Shown: positions 33,877 to 42,485, numbered from the stretch's first letter. The stretch: 64,000 nucleotides of DNA from Janthinobacterium rivuli (GCF_029690045.1 NZ_CP121464.1:2914001-2978000), one strand, 5' to 3'. Translations and numbers: made by a program. The notes: generated by a model from the sequence alone, not told the origin.

Positions 33877-34743
33877 TTATTGCAGCAAGGACATGACCAT
33901 CGAGGACATGCTGTTGCTTTGTTTCAGCATCGCGGTGCCGGCTTGCAGCAGCATTTGCGACGACGTCATGTTCGAGCTTTCGGTGGCGAAGTCGACGTCC
34001 ATGATGCGGCCGGTAGCGGCCTTGGTGTTGGTCGAGATGTTCGACAGGTTGTTGTTGACGTGGTCCAGACGGTTGGCGGCGGCGCCCAGTGCCGAACGGA
34101 TTTCGCCGACGTTGTCGATCAGGGTCGACAGCGCGGTGATGCTGGTGTTGGCGGTCGTGCCGGTGCCGATTTCGGTACCCAGGGTCGAAGGTGGCGCGCT
34201 GGCGTAGGTTTTAACGGCGGCGGCCAGGTTGGTGCCCAAGGTCGTCATTTTGGCCGAAACGTCCAGGGCCATCGTTTCGCCGGCGCTGGCGCCGATCTGG
34301 AACGTCATGCTCGATGCCAGCGTACCGCCTACCAGCAGGCTGCTGCCGCCGAAGGTGGTCTTGGTCATGACGTTGTACAGTTCTTTGCCCAGGGCGTCGA
34401 ACTCGGCTTGCATGGCTTCCTTGTCGTCGGTGTTCGACGACGCGTCGGCTGCCTGGGTGGCCAGGTCTTTCATGCGGACCAGCATGTTGGTCACTTCGTT
34501 GAACGCGCCTTCGGCCGTTTGCAGCATCGAGGTGCTGTTTTGGGTGTTGCTCATGGCAACGGTCATACCGCTGGTTTGGGCTTTCAGACGGGTTGCGATT
34601 TGCAGGCCGGCAGCGTCGTCCATTGCCGAGTTGATGCGGTAGCCGGTGCTCAGGCGGGTCATCGAAGTCGACAGTTGCGATTGGGTTTTGGCGATCGAAT
34701 TTTGTGCCGACAGTGCAGCGTTGTTCGTGTGAAGGCTCAGCAT
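33877..34743 (-). CDS. Flagellin 3 (LafA-type)
   Basis: A 288-residue flagellin, nearly identical to flagellin 2 in the first ~130 and last ~90 residues. The central region (VGGTLASSMTFQIGASAGETMALDVSAKMTTLGTNLAAAVKTYASAPPSTLGTEIGTGTTANTSITALS) has diverged. The ATG at 34743 has an AGGAG site; an in-frame extension to 34827 would cover the promoter and is rejected. It lies 118 bp after the WbqC-family gene at the end of the glycosylation island. Which of the three flagellins forms the filament cannot be told from sequence. Confidence 0.96.
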   Translation of the reverse strand: MLSLHTNNAALSAQNSIAKTQSQLSTSMTRLSTGYRINSAMDDAAGLQIATRLKAQTSGMTVAMSNTQNSTSMLQTAEGAFNEVTNMLVRMKDLATQAADASSNTDDKEAMQAEFDALGKELYNVMTKTTFGGSSLLVGGTLASSMTFQIGASAGETMALDVSAKMTTLGTNLAAAVKTYASAPPSTLGTEIGTGTTANTSITALSTLIDNVGEIRSALGAAANRLDHVNNNLSNISTNTKAATGRIMDVDFATESSNMTSSQMLLQAGTAMLKQSNSMSSMVMSLLQ

Positions 34744-34802
34744 GGTGTAGCTCCTAAGGTGGTGGATACATTCTGGAGCAACGGTTCCCTGTGCTCTCCC
34801 AA

Positions 34803-34835
34803 GTACAAGACGACTAAGCGCCGACACTTATTAAA
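34803..34835 (-). promoter_or_regulatory. Sigma-28-like promoter of flagellin 3
   Basis: TTTAATAA (34835-34828), a 13-bp spacer and GTCGTCTTGTAC (34814-34803), exactly 1,090 bp from the flagellin 2 promoter. The spacers differ (ATTCTTCCGCTTA against GTGTCGGCGCTTA), which suggests selection on the boxes. Confidence 0.7.
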
Positions 34836-34861
34836 TGCTTTAGAGAAATTTTTTCATTTCT

Positions 34862-35620
34862 TTATGCGCGCAGCGATGATGGTACCTGTGCCAGCGGAGA
34901 AAACTTGCGGCTGTCCAGGTAGGCTTTCACCACGCCAGGCGGGTTCCACATCAGTACGTCGAGGATGGACAAGTGCTCGACAAATTCATAGCGCCGGGTG
35001 GGGTAGGTGAACGACACCAGGCTGGTAAAGTCCAGTTCGATGCCGCGCTCTTGCCATTCGGCTGGCCGAAATATCTCCCTGCCGCCGGGCGGATTGAGGT
35101 AGGCCTGCGCACCAAGCGCATGGGCAATTTCCAGCGCCCAGGCACCGGCGTGCGGTATTTCAGGCAAGGTCAGGTTCAGATCAGATAAATTATCATATTC
35201 AAATGGCATATCCAGGCAGGCGCAGATGGCCGCCAGCGAGGCGACGTTCAGGTCGCGCAGCAGGCCGCTGGGGGCGCCAGCAAAAGTTTCGCTGATCATT
35301 GAGCTGACCGCTGCATAGCCAGGGGCGCCTGCCGCACGGTAATGCACGATCTGGCCCTGGATCTTGTCATGTGCCGCCTGCGGATCGAGCAGCGTCACGT
35401 CGCTGATCAGGCCGGCACCGGCATGCCGGTCGACCGGCACGCTGACATATTGCCACCCTTGTGTCGGATGCAGGATGCGGTTTCTGTTCATCCAACTCTT
35501 CGGCGCATAGGATACGACATCGAAAACGATCCAGCGGTCGCAACGGTTGATCAGGTCGAAGTAACCGAGGTAGGGGAAAAAGTATGGCTGCATGATGCCA
35601 AGCGTGACTTTTTCCGCCAT
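34862..35620 (-). CDS. WbqC-family protein of the glycosylation island
   Basis: A 252-residue protein of the WbqC family. The signature LGIMQPYFFPYLGYFDLINRCDRWIVFDVVSYAPKSWMNRNRI lies near the N-terminus, and further motifs include LSDLNLTLPEIP and LNPPGGREIFRPAEWQERGIELDF. WbqC-like proteins occur in O-antigen and flagellar glycan clusters; their exact reaction is not settled in my knowledge, and a transferase role is presumed. The ATG at 35620 lies 2 bp after the upstream stop; an ATG at 35635 is possible. Its 3' end is part of the flagellin duplication. Confidence 0.85.
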   Translation of the reverse strand: MAEKVTLGIMQPYFFPYLGYFDLINRCDRWIVFDVVSYAPKSWMNRNRILHPTQGWQYVSVPVDRHAGAGLISDVTLLDPQAAHDKIQGQIVHYRAAGAPGYAAVSSMISETFAGAPSGLLRDLNVASLAAICACLDMPFEYDNLSDLNLTLPEIPHAGAWALEIAHALGAQAYLNPPGGREIFRPAEWQERGIELDFTSLVSFTYPTRRYEFVEHLSILDVLMWNPPGVVKAYLDSRKFSPLAQVPSSLRA

Positions 35621-35621
35621 G

Positions 35622-36812
35622 TCACGCCCGTGCATGCTGTTCGATGGCGGTGGCGTCTTGTTGCGCGCGCGCCAGCAGCTCGCAGATGCGCGCGATATCT
35701 TCCAGCGTCAGCAGTGCACCTATGGGCAATTGCATGCTGCTGGCACATAGCGTGTCCGTTTGTGGCAGGCGCGACTGGTAGGCGGGGAATTGCTCCGCAT
35801 AGGGGATGCAGCGGTGAATGCCAGGGTAGAAATAGCGGCGCGCCAGCACGTTTTCTGCCTTCAGCAATTCCATGAGGCGGTCGCGCGTCAGGCCAAACCG
35901 TTCGCTATCGATGCTGCATACAAGGTATTGATAATTGGAAAAGCTCACGCCGCCCGGTTGCGTCAGGGTAATGCCCGGAATGTCGCGCAAGCCATCCGCG
36001 TATGCCTGGAATTGCGCGGCATTGTTTTGCTGGTTGGCGGGAAAGTCTTCCAGGCTCATCAATGCAATGGCTGCCTGTGCCTCGGACATGCGCCCGTTCG
36101 AGGTTTTGACCACGGGCACGGTGTGCCCGGCGCCATAGCTGCTACGAATATTGCGCAGGCGCGCGGCCAGTTCGTCGTCATTCGTGCTGATGCAGCCGCC
36201 TTCGCTGGCGCTGAGGATCTTGGTGGCATGGAAGGAAAACACTTCCAGCTGGCCGAAATTTCCGATCTTGCGGTCGCCCAGTGCGCAGCCGAAAGCGTGC
36301 GCCGAGTCGAAGTAGAGCTGCAGGCCGTGTTTGCGCGCCAGCGCTTCGAGGGCCAATGGATCACAGGCGCCGCCCCACAGGTTGACGCCCATGATGGCGC
36401 TGACCTCGTCGTCGATCAGGGCCTCGATTTGTGCCAGGTCAATCTGGCCCGTGCTTGCATCCGCATCGCAGAAGACCGGTTCAAGACCGGTCCAGCTCAG
36501 CGATTGCGCCGACGCCACAAAGGTGAACGCGGGCAAAATTACCTTGCCGCGCAACTGCATGGCCTCGGCCGCCATCATCAGCCCGATGGTGGCGTTGCTG
36601 ACGCAAATGACGTGGCGTACCCCCAGGAAGTCTTGCAGCCTGGCTTCCAGCTGGGCCGTCAGTGGCCCCTGGTTCGTGTAGTACTGGCGTTCGAAGATAT
36701 CGCGAAAAGCGCTTTCATAGCGCTCCCATGAAGGGAAATACAGTTGTCCGACAGGCAGCGGGCTTTCAAAGGCGGGCGCTGCGCCGAACAGCGCAAAAGC
36801 GGGGATGTTCAT
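35622..36812 (-). CDS. DegT/DnrJ/EryC1-type sugar aminotransferase (copy 2)
   Basis: A 396-residue PLP enzyme. YYTNQGPLTAQLEARLQDFLGVRHVICVSNAT is the family N-terminus, and the Schiff-base lysine is K198 in FSFHATKILSASEGG. YFDSAHAFG precedes it. Such enzymes aminate nucleotide-linked keto-sugars or act as related dehydratases. The lysine is present, so the aminotransferase type is more likely than the His-containing dehydratase type. It overlaps copy 1 by 4 bp (ATGA). Substrate is unknown; a flagellin glycan precursor is inferred from location. Confidence 0.9.
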   Translation of the reverse strand: MNIPAFALFGAAPAFESPLPVGQLYFPSWERYESAFRDIFERQYYTNQGPLTAQLEARLQDFLGVRHVICVSNATIGLMMAAEAMQLRGKVILPAFTFVASAQSLSWTGLEPVFCDADASTGQIDLAQIEALIDDEVSAIMGVNLWGGACDPLALEALARKHGLQLYFDSAHAFGCALGDRKIGNFGQLEVFSFHATKILSASEGGCISTNDDELAARLRNIRSSYGAGHTVPVVKTSNGRMSEAQAAIALMSLEDFPANQQNNAAQFQAYADGLRDIPGITLTQPGGVSFSNYQYLVCSIDSERFGLTRDRLMELLKAENVLARRYFYPGIHRCIPYAEQFPAYQSRLPQTDTLCASSMQLPIGALLTLEDIARICELLARAQQDATAIEQHARA

Positions 36813-38005
36813 GCAGCCTCCAGCTGGTGTTTGATTGCGGTCGCCTGCTGCGCCAGCATGGCAAGCAATGCGGCAATCTGTTCGATATCGTGTTCTTCCA
36901 CATGGTGGCCGCACGGCAGCAGCAGGAATTGATCGGCCAGGACATCGGTTACCGGCAAGTCGGCGGCGACATGCGGATAGGCCATGGATTTCTGATGCAG
37001 CGCAGGGTAGTAATAGGGGCGAGCAACAATCTTTTCGGCATGCAGGATGCGCAGCGTATCGGCACGGCTGAGTGGCCAGTCGGCGTCCAGGCGCACGACG
37101 ATATTCTTGTAGCTGGTGGCGTGGTGTTCATCAAATTCCAGCAACTGCATGCCTGGAATCGATTGCAGCAGGCGTTGATACAGGCGATAGCGTACGCGGT
37201 TGCGCGCGACTTGCTGTTCCAGGTCATCGAGGCTGGCCAGGGCCATCGCCGCATGAATTTCGTTCAGTTTCGCATTCATGCCGCCAGGCACGGCAATATT
37301 GTCGGCATGCTTGAAACCAAAACCGCGCATCAGCGACAGATCTTCGGCCAGTTGCCGGTTGTTGGTAGTCAGGTAGCCGCCCTCATACCCGTTGAGCAGT
37401 TTGCTTGCGTGCAAGGAGAAGATTTCAGCGTCGCCGAATTGCCCTACCTTGCCGGCCGCCTGGGTCTCATAGACAGATTCCACCGCATCGAACAATAGGG
37501 GGATCTGGCGCTCGCGGGCAAGCGCCGCCACACCTTCGCTATCGCAGCAATTGACGATCGGATGCACGCATAATATCAGCGCGGTATTGTCGTTGATGCA
37601 TTCCTTTGCAGTGGCCGCGCTCATTGCCAGGGTGTGTGGGTCGACCTCGCAGAAACGCGGCTGCAGCCGGTTCCAGGCCGCGATATCGGCCATGCGGCGA
37701 TACGTCAGCGACGGCATGACGATTTCGCTTTTTCCCTGGAGGGCCAGCTTGGAAATGGCCAGCACAAGTGCCCAGAATCCACTGCAGAAGGTGACGCAGT
37801 ATTCGGTCCGGTGTAAGGTGGCCAGTCGTTTTTCCAGTTGCCTGACCAGCGGCCCATTGTTGGTGTACTGGCGCTGGGCATAGAATTGCTTCGAGTAGGC
37901 GAGGAAGCCTTCGATGTCGGGGCGCACCAGGTTCGAAGTGGATTTGGGTACGGCAAAGAGACTGTTGCCGCCAAACAGTGCCAGATCGGCTACGGTATTT
38001 TTCAT
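36809..38005 (-). CDS. DegT/DnrJ/EryC1-type sugar aminotransferase (copy 1)
   Basis: A 398-residue PLP enzyme of the same fold as copy 2: YTNNGPLVRQLEKRLATLHRTEYCVTFCSGFWAL at the N-terminus, Schiff-base lysine K202 in FSLHASKLLNGYEGG, LLFDAVESVYE upstream of it. The two copies differ over much of their length, so they are not a recent duplication and probably use different substrates. It lies 18 bp after the methyltransferase gene in the same operon. Confidence 0.9.
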   Translation of the reverse strand: MKNTVADLALFGGNSLFAVPKSTSNLVRPDIEGFLAYSKQFYAQRQYTNNGPLVRQLEKRLATLHRTEYCVTFCSGFWALVLAISKLALQGKSEIVMPSLTYRRMADIAAWNRLQPRFCEVDPHTLAMSAATAKECINDNTALILCVHPIVNCCDSEGVAALARERQIPLLFDAVESVYETQAAGKVGQFGDAEIFSLHASKLLNGYEGGYLTTNNRQLAEDLSLMRGFGFKHADNIAVPGGMNAKLNEIHAAMALASLDDLEQQVARNRVRYRLYQRLLQSIPGMQLLEFDEHHATSYKNIVVRLDADWPLSRADTLRILHAEKIVARPYYYPALHQKSMAYPHVAADLPVTDVLADQFLLLPCGHHVEEHDIEQIAALLAMLAQQATAIKHQLEAA

Positions 38006-38023
38006 GTGCAGGATGGTGCGTGG

Positions 38024-38740
38024 TTAGCGGCTCAAGAGGACGTCGTAGCGGTAGTGCGCCGCGTAAAACTGTGGATCGGCGGCGACAAACTGCGCGCGCC
38101 AGCCGGCCGCTTTGGCCAGCGCCTCGAATTCACGCTTGCTGCGCCAGATACCGATGCGCGAAGCATGGTCGGACAATTCGGCCTCGCTGGGACGGTTTTC
38201 CTTGTAGAACAGGTCGAGCTTGTCGCGGTCTGGCAAGTTGCCGATGTAGACCTTGTCGACGTGGCTGAAGCGCTGGCATAGCAATTCCAGCACGGTGCGT
38301 GCCGCGGCTGCTGAAAAGTACGAGAAACTGCCGTAGCAAAGCACTTTTGAAAATCGCTCGGGCCGTGGGTCGGACTGTACATAGCTATCGGCGCTCTGCT
38401 CGAGAAAGGTGTAGCGCGGGGCGATCTCATAGTGTTGGCGGGCAACTGAAATCAGATAGCCGGACAAATCCACCCCGACAAATTCCTGGCAGCGATCAAA
38501 CAGGCGGGTCGACAGCGCGCCATTGCCACAGGCCAGGTCGAGCAACACCTCTCCTTCCTGCAGGCCAAGGTTGTTCTTGATCGTCGTGACGATCAGCTGG
38601 ATCTGTTCTTCAGTGACGGGCTTGCCATTGACGGTGCGCTTGATCTGGCCCCAGAAATCGTCGGCTGGCCGGCTGCGCGCGTACTCGTCATGGTCGAGTA
38701 CAGGGTAGTCTTTTTCGCGCTCGCTGTCGTGCGTGCTCAT
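38024..38740 (-). CDS. SAM-dependent class I methyltransferase
   Basis: A 238-residue protein with the SAM-binding motif I LLDLACGNGALSTRLFD around residues 66-82 and motif II-like FVGVDLSGYLISVARQHY. The start is ATG at 38740. It stands between the TPR glycosyltransferase gene and two sugar aminotransferases, so O- or N-methylation of a sugar of the flagellin glycan is plausible. The target cannot be read from the sequence. Confidence 0.85.
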   Translation of the reverse strand: MSTHDSEREKDYPVLDHDEYARSRPADDFWGQIKRTVNGKPVTEEQIQLIVTTIKNNLGLQEGEVLLDLACGNGALSTRLFDRCQEFVGVDLSGYLISVARQHYEIAPRYTFLEQSADSYVQSDPRPERFSKVLCYGSFSYFSAAAARTVLELLCQRFSHVDKVYIGNLPDRDKLDLFYKENRPSEAELSDHASRIGIWRSKREFEALAKAAGWRAQFVAADPQFYAAHYRYDVLLSR

Positions 38741-38788
38741 GGCATGGATTCCTTGTTTGAGGCCTGTTGCTGTTCGTGATGCATGGCA

Positions 38789-41700
38789 TCAAAGGCGATG
38801 GGGGGGGAGTTCGGCGCACCAGCGGCGCCACATGATGCGCAGTGCGCGTTCGAGCCCCTGCGTTACCAGTGCGGGTTGGGCGACTGGCGAGAGTAGGAAG
38901 CGTTCACGCAGGGTGGAACGCAGCTGGGCAAGCGCTGCAATGTTTCGGGAGAGGAAGATTCCCTTGTTGACGAAATCTGCTTCGTCATGCGCCGCGAATG
39001 CGTCTAGGCCCACATGGCCAAGATAAGCGGCGGCGGAACGGGTCGGGATGGTGCTGCCACTGAGGCTCAGGGTTGGCACGCCCATCCACAGCGCATGGCA
39101 TAGCGTCGTGGTACCCGTGTAGGGGAAGGTATTCAGGCAGACATCGACTTGCTGGTGCAATTGCATGTACTCGGCCATGTTGGTGCGTGCGTGGAAATGC
39201 AGGCGCGTATGGTCGATGCCTTCTTCGGCAAACCAGTTGCGCAGATAATCATCGCGCTCGTCGCCGTCGAGGCCGGCGAGCAGCATGACCGAGTTTGGCA
39301 GCGCACGCAGCACTTGCGACCACAGGGCGATTACCTTGCGATTGAGCTTGTTGGCACGGTTGAAGCTCCCAAAAGTGACATGCCCATTGGCCAGTGCCGG
39401 CAAGGGGCCGACGTCGGGCGCATCCGCATAGGGAATGAAAGGTGCGCTGATGGGCAGGTGGACGATTTTTTCCAGGAACAGGTGATCGAAATGGCCCGCC
39501 GGCAATATTTTATTGTCACTCAGGAAATAATCCATCGTCCGCAGACCGGTGGTGCCCGGATAGCCCATCCAACTGACCTGGATGGGGGCTGGTCTGCGCG
39601 CGAAGACGGGCAAGCGGTTGGCTGCAGAATGCCCGGAGAGGTCGATCAGGATATCGATGATGTCGTCACGTATCAGTGTTTCCATGGCGGTGTCGCTCAG
39701 ACTCGTCACATTGCGCCAGTGGTCCATGTAGCCGCGCAATATGTGCGTGTGCACTTCTTCGCTGCTCTTGTTGTAGTAGGCGTACAGTTCCAGATCCGGA
39801 TTGCACGTCAGCAATGCGAGCACGGGAGCAAGGAAGCTGGCGATAGCGTGGTTGTTGAAGTCGCCGGAAACCATGCCTATGCGCAAGCGCCGCTCCGCTT
39901 GCGGCGTATTCGCAAAGGGCAGGCTGGCACTGTCGCCTGCGCTGGCGTCCAGCAATTCGCCAAAACGGCAGTGCTCTGCGAACAGCGTGCCGGCATCCGC
40001 CGTGTTGCTGTGGCTCAGGCTAAACAGCAGATTGCTGTGTGCCAGCGCATAGTGGCCTTCCTTGGCTTGCAAGGCTTGCCGGATGTGCTGCATGCCCTGT
40101 TCGCCCTGTCCTTGGAGTTGCAGCAAGCTGCCCAGGTTGACATGCGCTTCGGCATAATCGGGATCACGCTCCAGTGCCGCCTGAAAATGGCCTTTGGCCG
40201 CTTCTGTCTGTCTGAGCGCCTGCAGCGAATTGGCTATATTGAAATGCAGCGGTGCATCGTCTTCACCGAGTTCCTGCATCCGGCGGCAGACTTGCAGCGC
40301 TTCCTCGTGCCGTCCAAGGTGCTGCAGGGTGGTACAGAGATTGTTATGCACCACCAGATAATCTGGTGTCAGGGTCAAGGCCTGGCGGTAACTCGCTTCG
40401 GCTTCATCAAATTGTCCCAGTGCCTGCAGGCAGGCGCCAAGGTTGCAATGGGCAACGTCCGAATCGGGACTGAGCGTGAGGGCATGCCGCTGATGTGCGA
40501 TGGCTTCCTCTACCTGCCGCAGGCCCAGCAGGGCGGCTCCCAGATTGTTCAGCGTCATGACGGAGTCGGCATCGATCTCCAATGCCCGGTAATAGCATGC
40601 CACGGCTTCTTCGGCGCGGCCCAGGCTTTGCAGGCATGCGCCGTGGCTGAAATGGACGTCGATATCGTGCGGATTCAGGCTGGCCGCATCGCGGTAAGCG
40701 GCCAATGCATCATCAGGCTGTCCGGCGTGCTTCAGCACATTGGCCAGCGACAGCATGATGGGGCCATTGTCAGCGTCTATTTCCAGTGCCTGGCGGTAGC
40801 TGTCGATAGCCGCATCGGCTTGTCCGAGGGCGCGGTAGGCGTCGCCCAGGCGCGTCAGCAGCGCGATGGAATGCGGTTGGGCGGCGAGGGCCAGCCGGTA
40901 AGCGTCCACGGCGGCGTCATATTGCTGCAGCGAGTGCAGGGCGAGCGCCATATTATGATGCAGCATGTCGAGATGTGGATCGAGCTGCGCCGCGCGGTGG
41001 TAGCTGGCGACGGCATCTTCCACCTGACCGGCACCCTGCAGCGCAGCCCCCAGGCCCGCGTGGGCCCTGGCATCTTGCGGCGTCATCTGCAATTGACTGC
41101 GGAAACTTGCGGCGGCTTCGTCGAACTGGCCCAGTGCATGCGCGATTTCGCCGAGTTGAAAATGCGCCTCGGTATCGTACGGCCTCAGGGCCAGCGCACT
41201 GCGGTAGCTATCGCTCGCCTGGACCAGCTTGCCCTGGGTTTTGAGTGTATTGGCCAGATTGAAATGAGCTTTGGCGTAGTCGGGGCGGATGGCCAGCGCA
41301 CGTTGATAGCTGGCCGCCGCCTCTTGGTGGCGTCCCTGCGCCTGCAATGCGCTACCCAGATTGCTGTGTGCCTCGGCAAATTCCGGATCGATTTCCAGTG
41401 CACGCAAATAGCTGTCGATGGCGTTGCTGATGTTGCCGATATCCTGCCAAGCATTGCCCAGATTGCCATGTGCCTGGGCATCGTGCGGTGTTAGCTCGAC
41501 AGTCTTGCGAAGGGCTGACAGCGCATCTTTTCCCTGCACTTGCAGGGCAGTGCCCAGTACGCTCCAGCCAAAAGACGATTCGGGGAATTTTTCCAGCAAA
41601 TGGTGGCAAGCCATTTCCATCTGTACAAAATCACCTCTGTGATACAGATCGACAATATGCTGCGTCTCTTCCTGTGAAGGCGCCAAGGCCGCATCAGCCA

Positions 41701-42076
41701 GTGCCTGCAGCGAACGCTGGCGCAGGGCTTGCGAAGTTTCATTGTCGAGGCCGCGTGCGATGGCAGTATCGATGATGTCGAGCGCTTCTGCAGGCTGGTC
41801 CGCCTGCAGCAGACCATTTGCGTACGATAGCCAGAATTGACCCTCTTCCGGATCAACCGACAGTGCTTTGCGCAAATAGGGCAGGCCAGCGGCATATTGC
41901 CCCACCTGACCCGCAAGCAAGCCCAGATTGTGATTGGCAACGGCATGATACGGCTGTACCTGCAAGATCGCCAGATACAGCTCCTCTGCCTGTAAATAGC
42001 GTCCCGCCTGGTGTTCGGCGATGGCTTGCTGTAGTTCGGATTCCAATGGCACTACGGGCGGAGCAATGGCGGTCAT
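38789..42076 (-). CDS. TPR-repeat O-GlcNAc transferase-like glycosyltransferase
   Basis: A 1,095-residue protein. Residues ~10-725 are an array of about 20 TPR units (for example AEAHSNLGSALQAQGRHQEA, AHFNLANTLKTQGKLVQA). The C-terminal ~330 residues are a GT41/SPINDLY catalytic domain: RLRIGMVSGDFNNHAIASFL, VFARRPAPIQVSWMGYPGTTGLRTMDY, VTFGSFNRANKLN and NTFPYTGTTTLCHALWMGVPTLSL. Such enzymes add sugars to Ser/Thr in the cytoplasm. With the flagellins next to the operon, flagellin is the likely acceptor. The ATG at 42076 (MTAIAPP) is chosen because the frame above it lacks TPR character. An eight-C tract lies just before the stop. Confidence 0.9.
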   Translation of the reverse strand: MTAIAPPVVPLESELQQAIAEHQAGRYLQAEELYLAILQVQPYHAVANHNLGLLAGQVGQYAAGLPYLRKALSVDPEEGQFWLSYANGLLQADQPAEALDIIDTAIARGLDNETSQALRQRSLQALADAALAPSQEETQHIVDLYHRGDFVQMEMACHHLLEKFPESSFGWSVLGTALQVQGKDALSALRKTVELTPHDAQAHGNLGNAWQDIGNISNAIDSYLRALEIDPEFAEAHSNLGSALQAQGRHQEAAASYQRALAIRPDYAKAHFNLANTLKTQGKLVQASDSYRSALALRPYDTEAHFQLGEIAHALGQFDEAAASFRSQLQMTPQDARAHAGLGAALQGAGQVEDAVASYHRAAQLDPHLDMLHHNMALALHSLQQYDAAVDAYRLALAAQPHSIALLTRLGDAYRALGQADAAIDSYRQALEIDADNGPIMLSLANVLKHAGQPDDALAAYRDAASLNPHDIDVHFSHGACLQSLGRAEEAVACYYRALEIDADSVMTLNNLGAALLGLRQVEEAIAHQRHALTLSPDSDVAHCNLGACLQALGQFDEAEASYRQALTLTPDYLVVHNNLCTTLQHLGRHEEALQVCRRMQELGEDDAPLHFNIANSLQALRQTEAAKGHFQAALERDPDYAEAHVNLGSLLQLQGQGEQGMQHIRQALQAKEGHYALAHSNLLFSLSHSNTADAGTLFAEHCRFGELLDASAGDSASLPFANTPQAERRLRIGMVSGDFNNHAIASFLAPVLALLTCNPDLELYAYYNKSSEEVHTHILRGYMDHWRNVTSLSDTAMETLIRDDIIDILIDLSGHSAANRLPVFARRPAPIQVSWMGYPGTTGLRTMDYFLSDNKILPAGHFDHLFLEKIVHLPISAPFIPYADAPDVGPLPALANGHVTFGSFNRANKLNRKVIALWSQVLRALPNSVMLLAGLDGDERDDYLRNWFAEEGIDHTRLHFHARTNMAEYMQLHQQVDVCLNTFPYTGTTTLCHALWMGVPTLSLSGSTIPTRSAAAYLGHVGLDAFAAHDEADFVNKGIFLSRNIAALAQLRSTLRERFLLSPVAQPALVTQGLERALRIMWRRWCAELPPHRL

Positions 42077-42250
42077 GGGCTGGAATACACGGAAATGTTT
42101 GTCAGCGGGAATTGTAACTGTTAGAAATGCATAGGAGAAACTTTCCGCACAGAATTTTTTTGTAATGCAAGATTTGTTGTTGCGATAGATGCCAAGTACA
42201 GCGGAATATTGATTTTTTATAAAAATAAGCTTTTCGAAAGCGTGGTCTGC

Positions 42251-42485
42251 CAACGATTGCACTGTCCGGCCTGCAAAAGCAGCCATGCTGATATGCATGG
42301 CCATGTACAAGGACTCCAGTGTCGCCGCTGTGTGCCCTTCGGCCGCACTTTCAATGCGCTCACTGGTGTGCCTGGGCCACCAAGCGCAGTGGCTCGCTTA
42401 CGCCAGTTGCCTGCAGGCATCTGTATCTGTGTGCAAAGCGGTGTTACAGCTGGGCGAGCACCACAACACATGGTCTGTAGAACCA
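42251..42485 (+). pseudogene. Frameshifted IS1595-type transposase fragment
   Basis: In frame from 42257, LHCPACKSSHADMHGHVQGLQCRRC and GRTFNALTGVP match the zinc-ribbon start of IS1595-family transposases. Around 42360 the similarity moves to another frame: HQAQWLAYASCLQASVSVCKAVLQLGEHHNT, the usual continuation (W..ya..l..g.SVr.aA...gvh.nT). The catalytic DDE domain and the IS ends are missing. The rest of the 42077-42530 gap shows no gene. The family is recalled from its conserved motifs. Confidence 0.65.

Larger units (their letters stand above)
32728..34875 (-). repeat. 1,090-bp tandem duplication carrying flagellins 2 and 3
   Basis: Two units with an offset of exactly 1,090 bp, roughly 32728-33785 and 33818-34875. 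Each contains a terminator hairpin, a 288-codon flagellin, an identical ribosome site and the promoter. The outer end of the right-hand unit covers the last codons of the WbqC-family gene (34862-34875), and the same TTTATGCGCGCAGCGAT sequence persists as a non-coding remnant at 33771-33787. Confidence 0.93.

Noticed and set aside
39149..41494. 781-codon open frame on the plus strand
   Set aside because: It is antisense to the TPR array of the glycosyltransferase; its apparent repeats only mirror the TPR periodicity.
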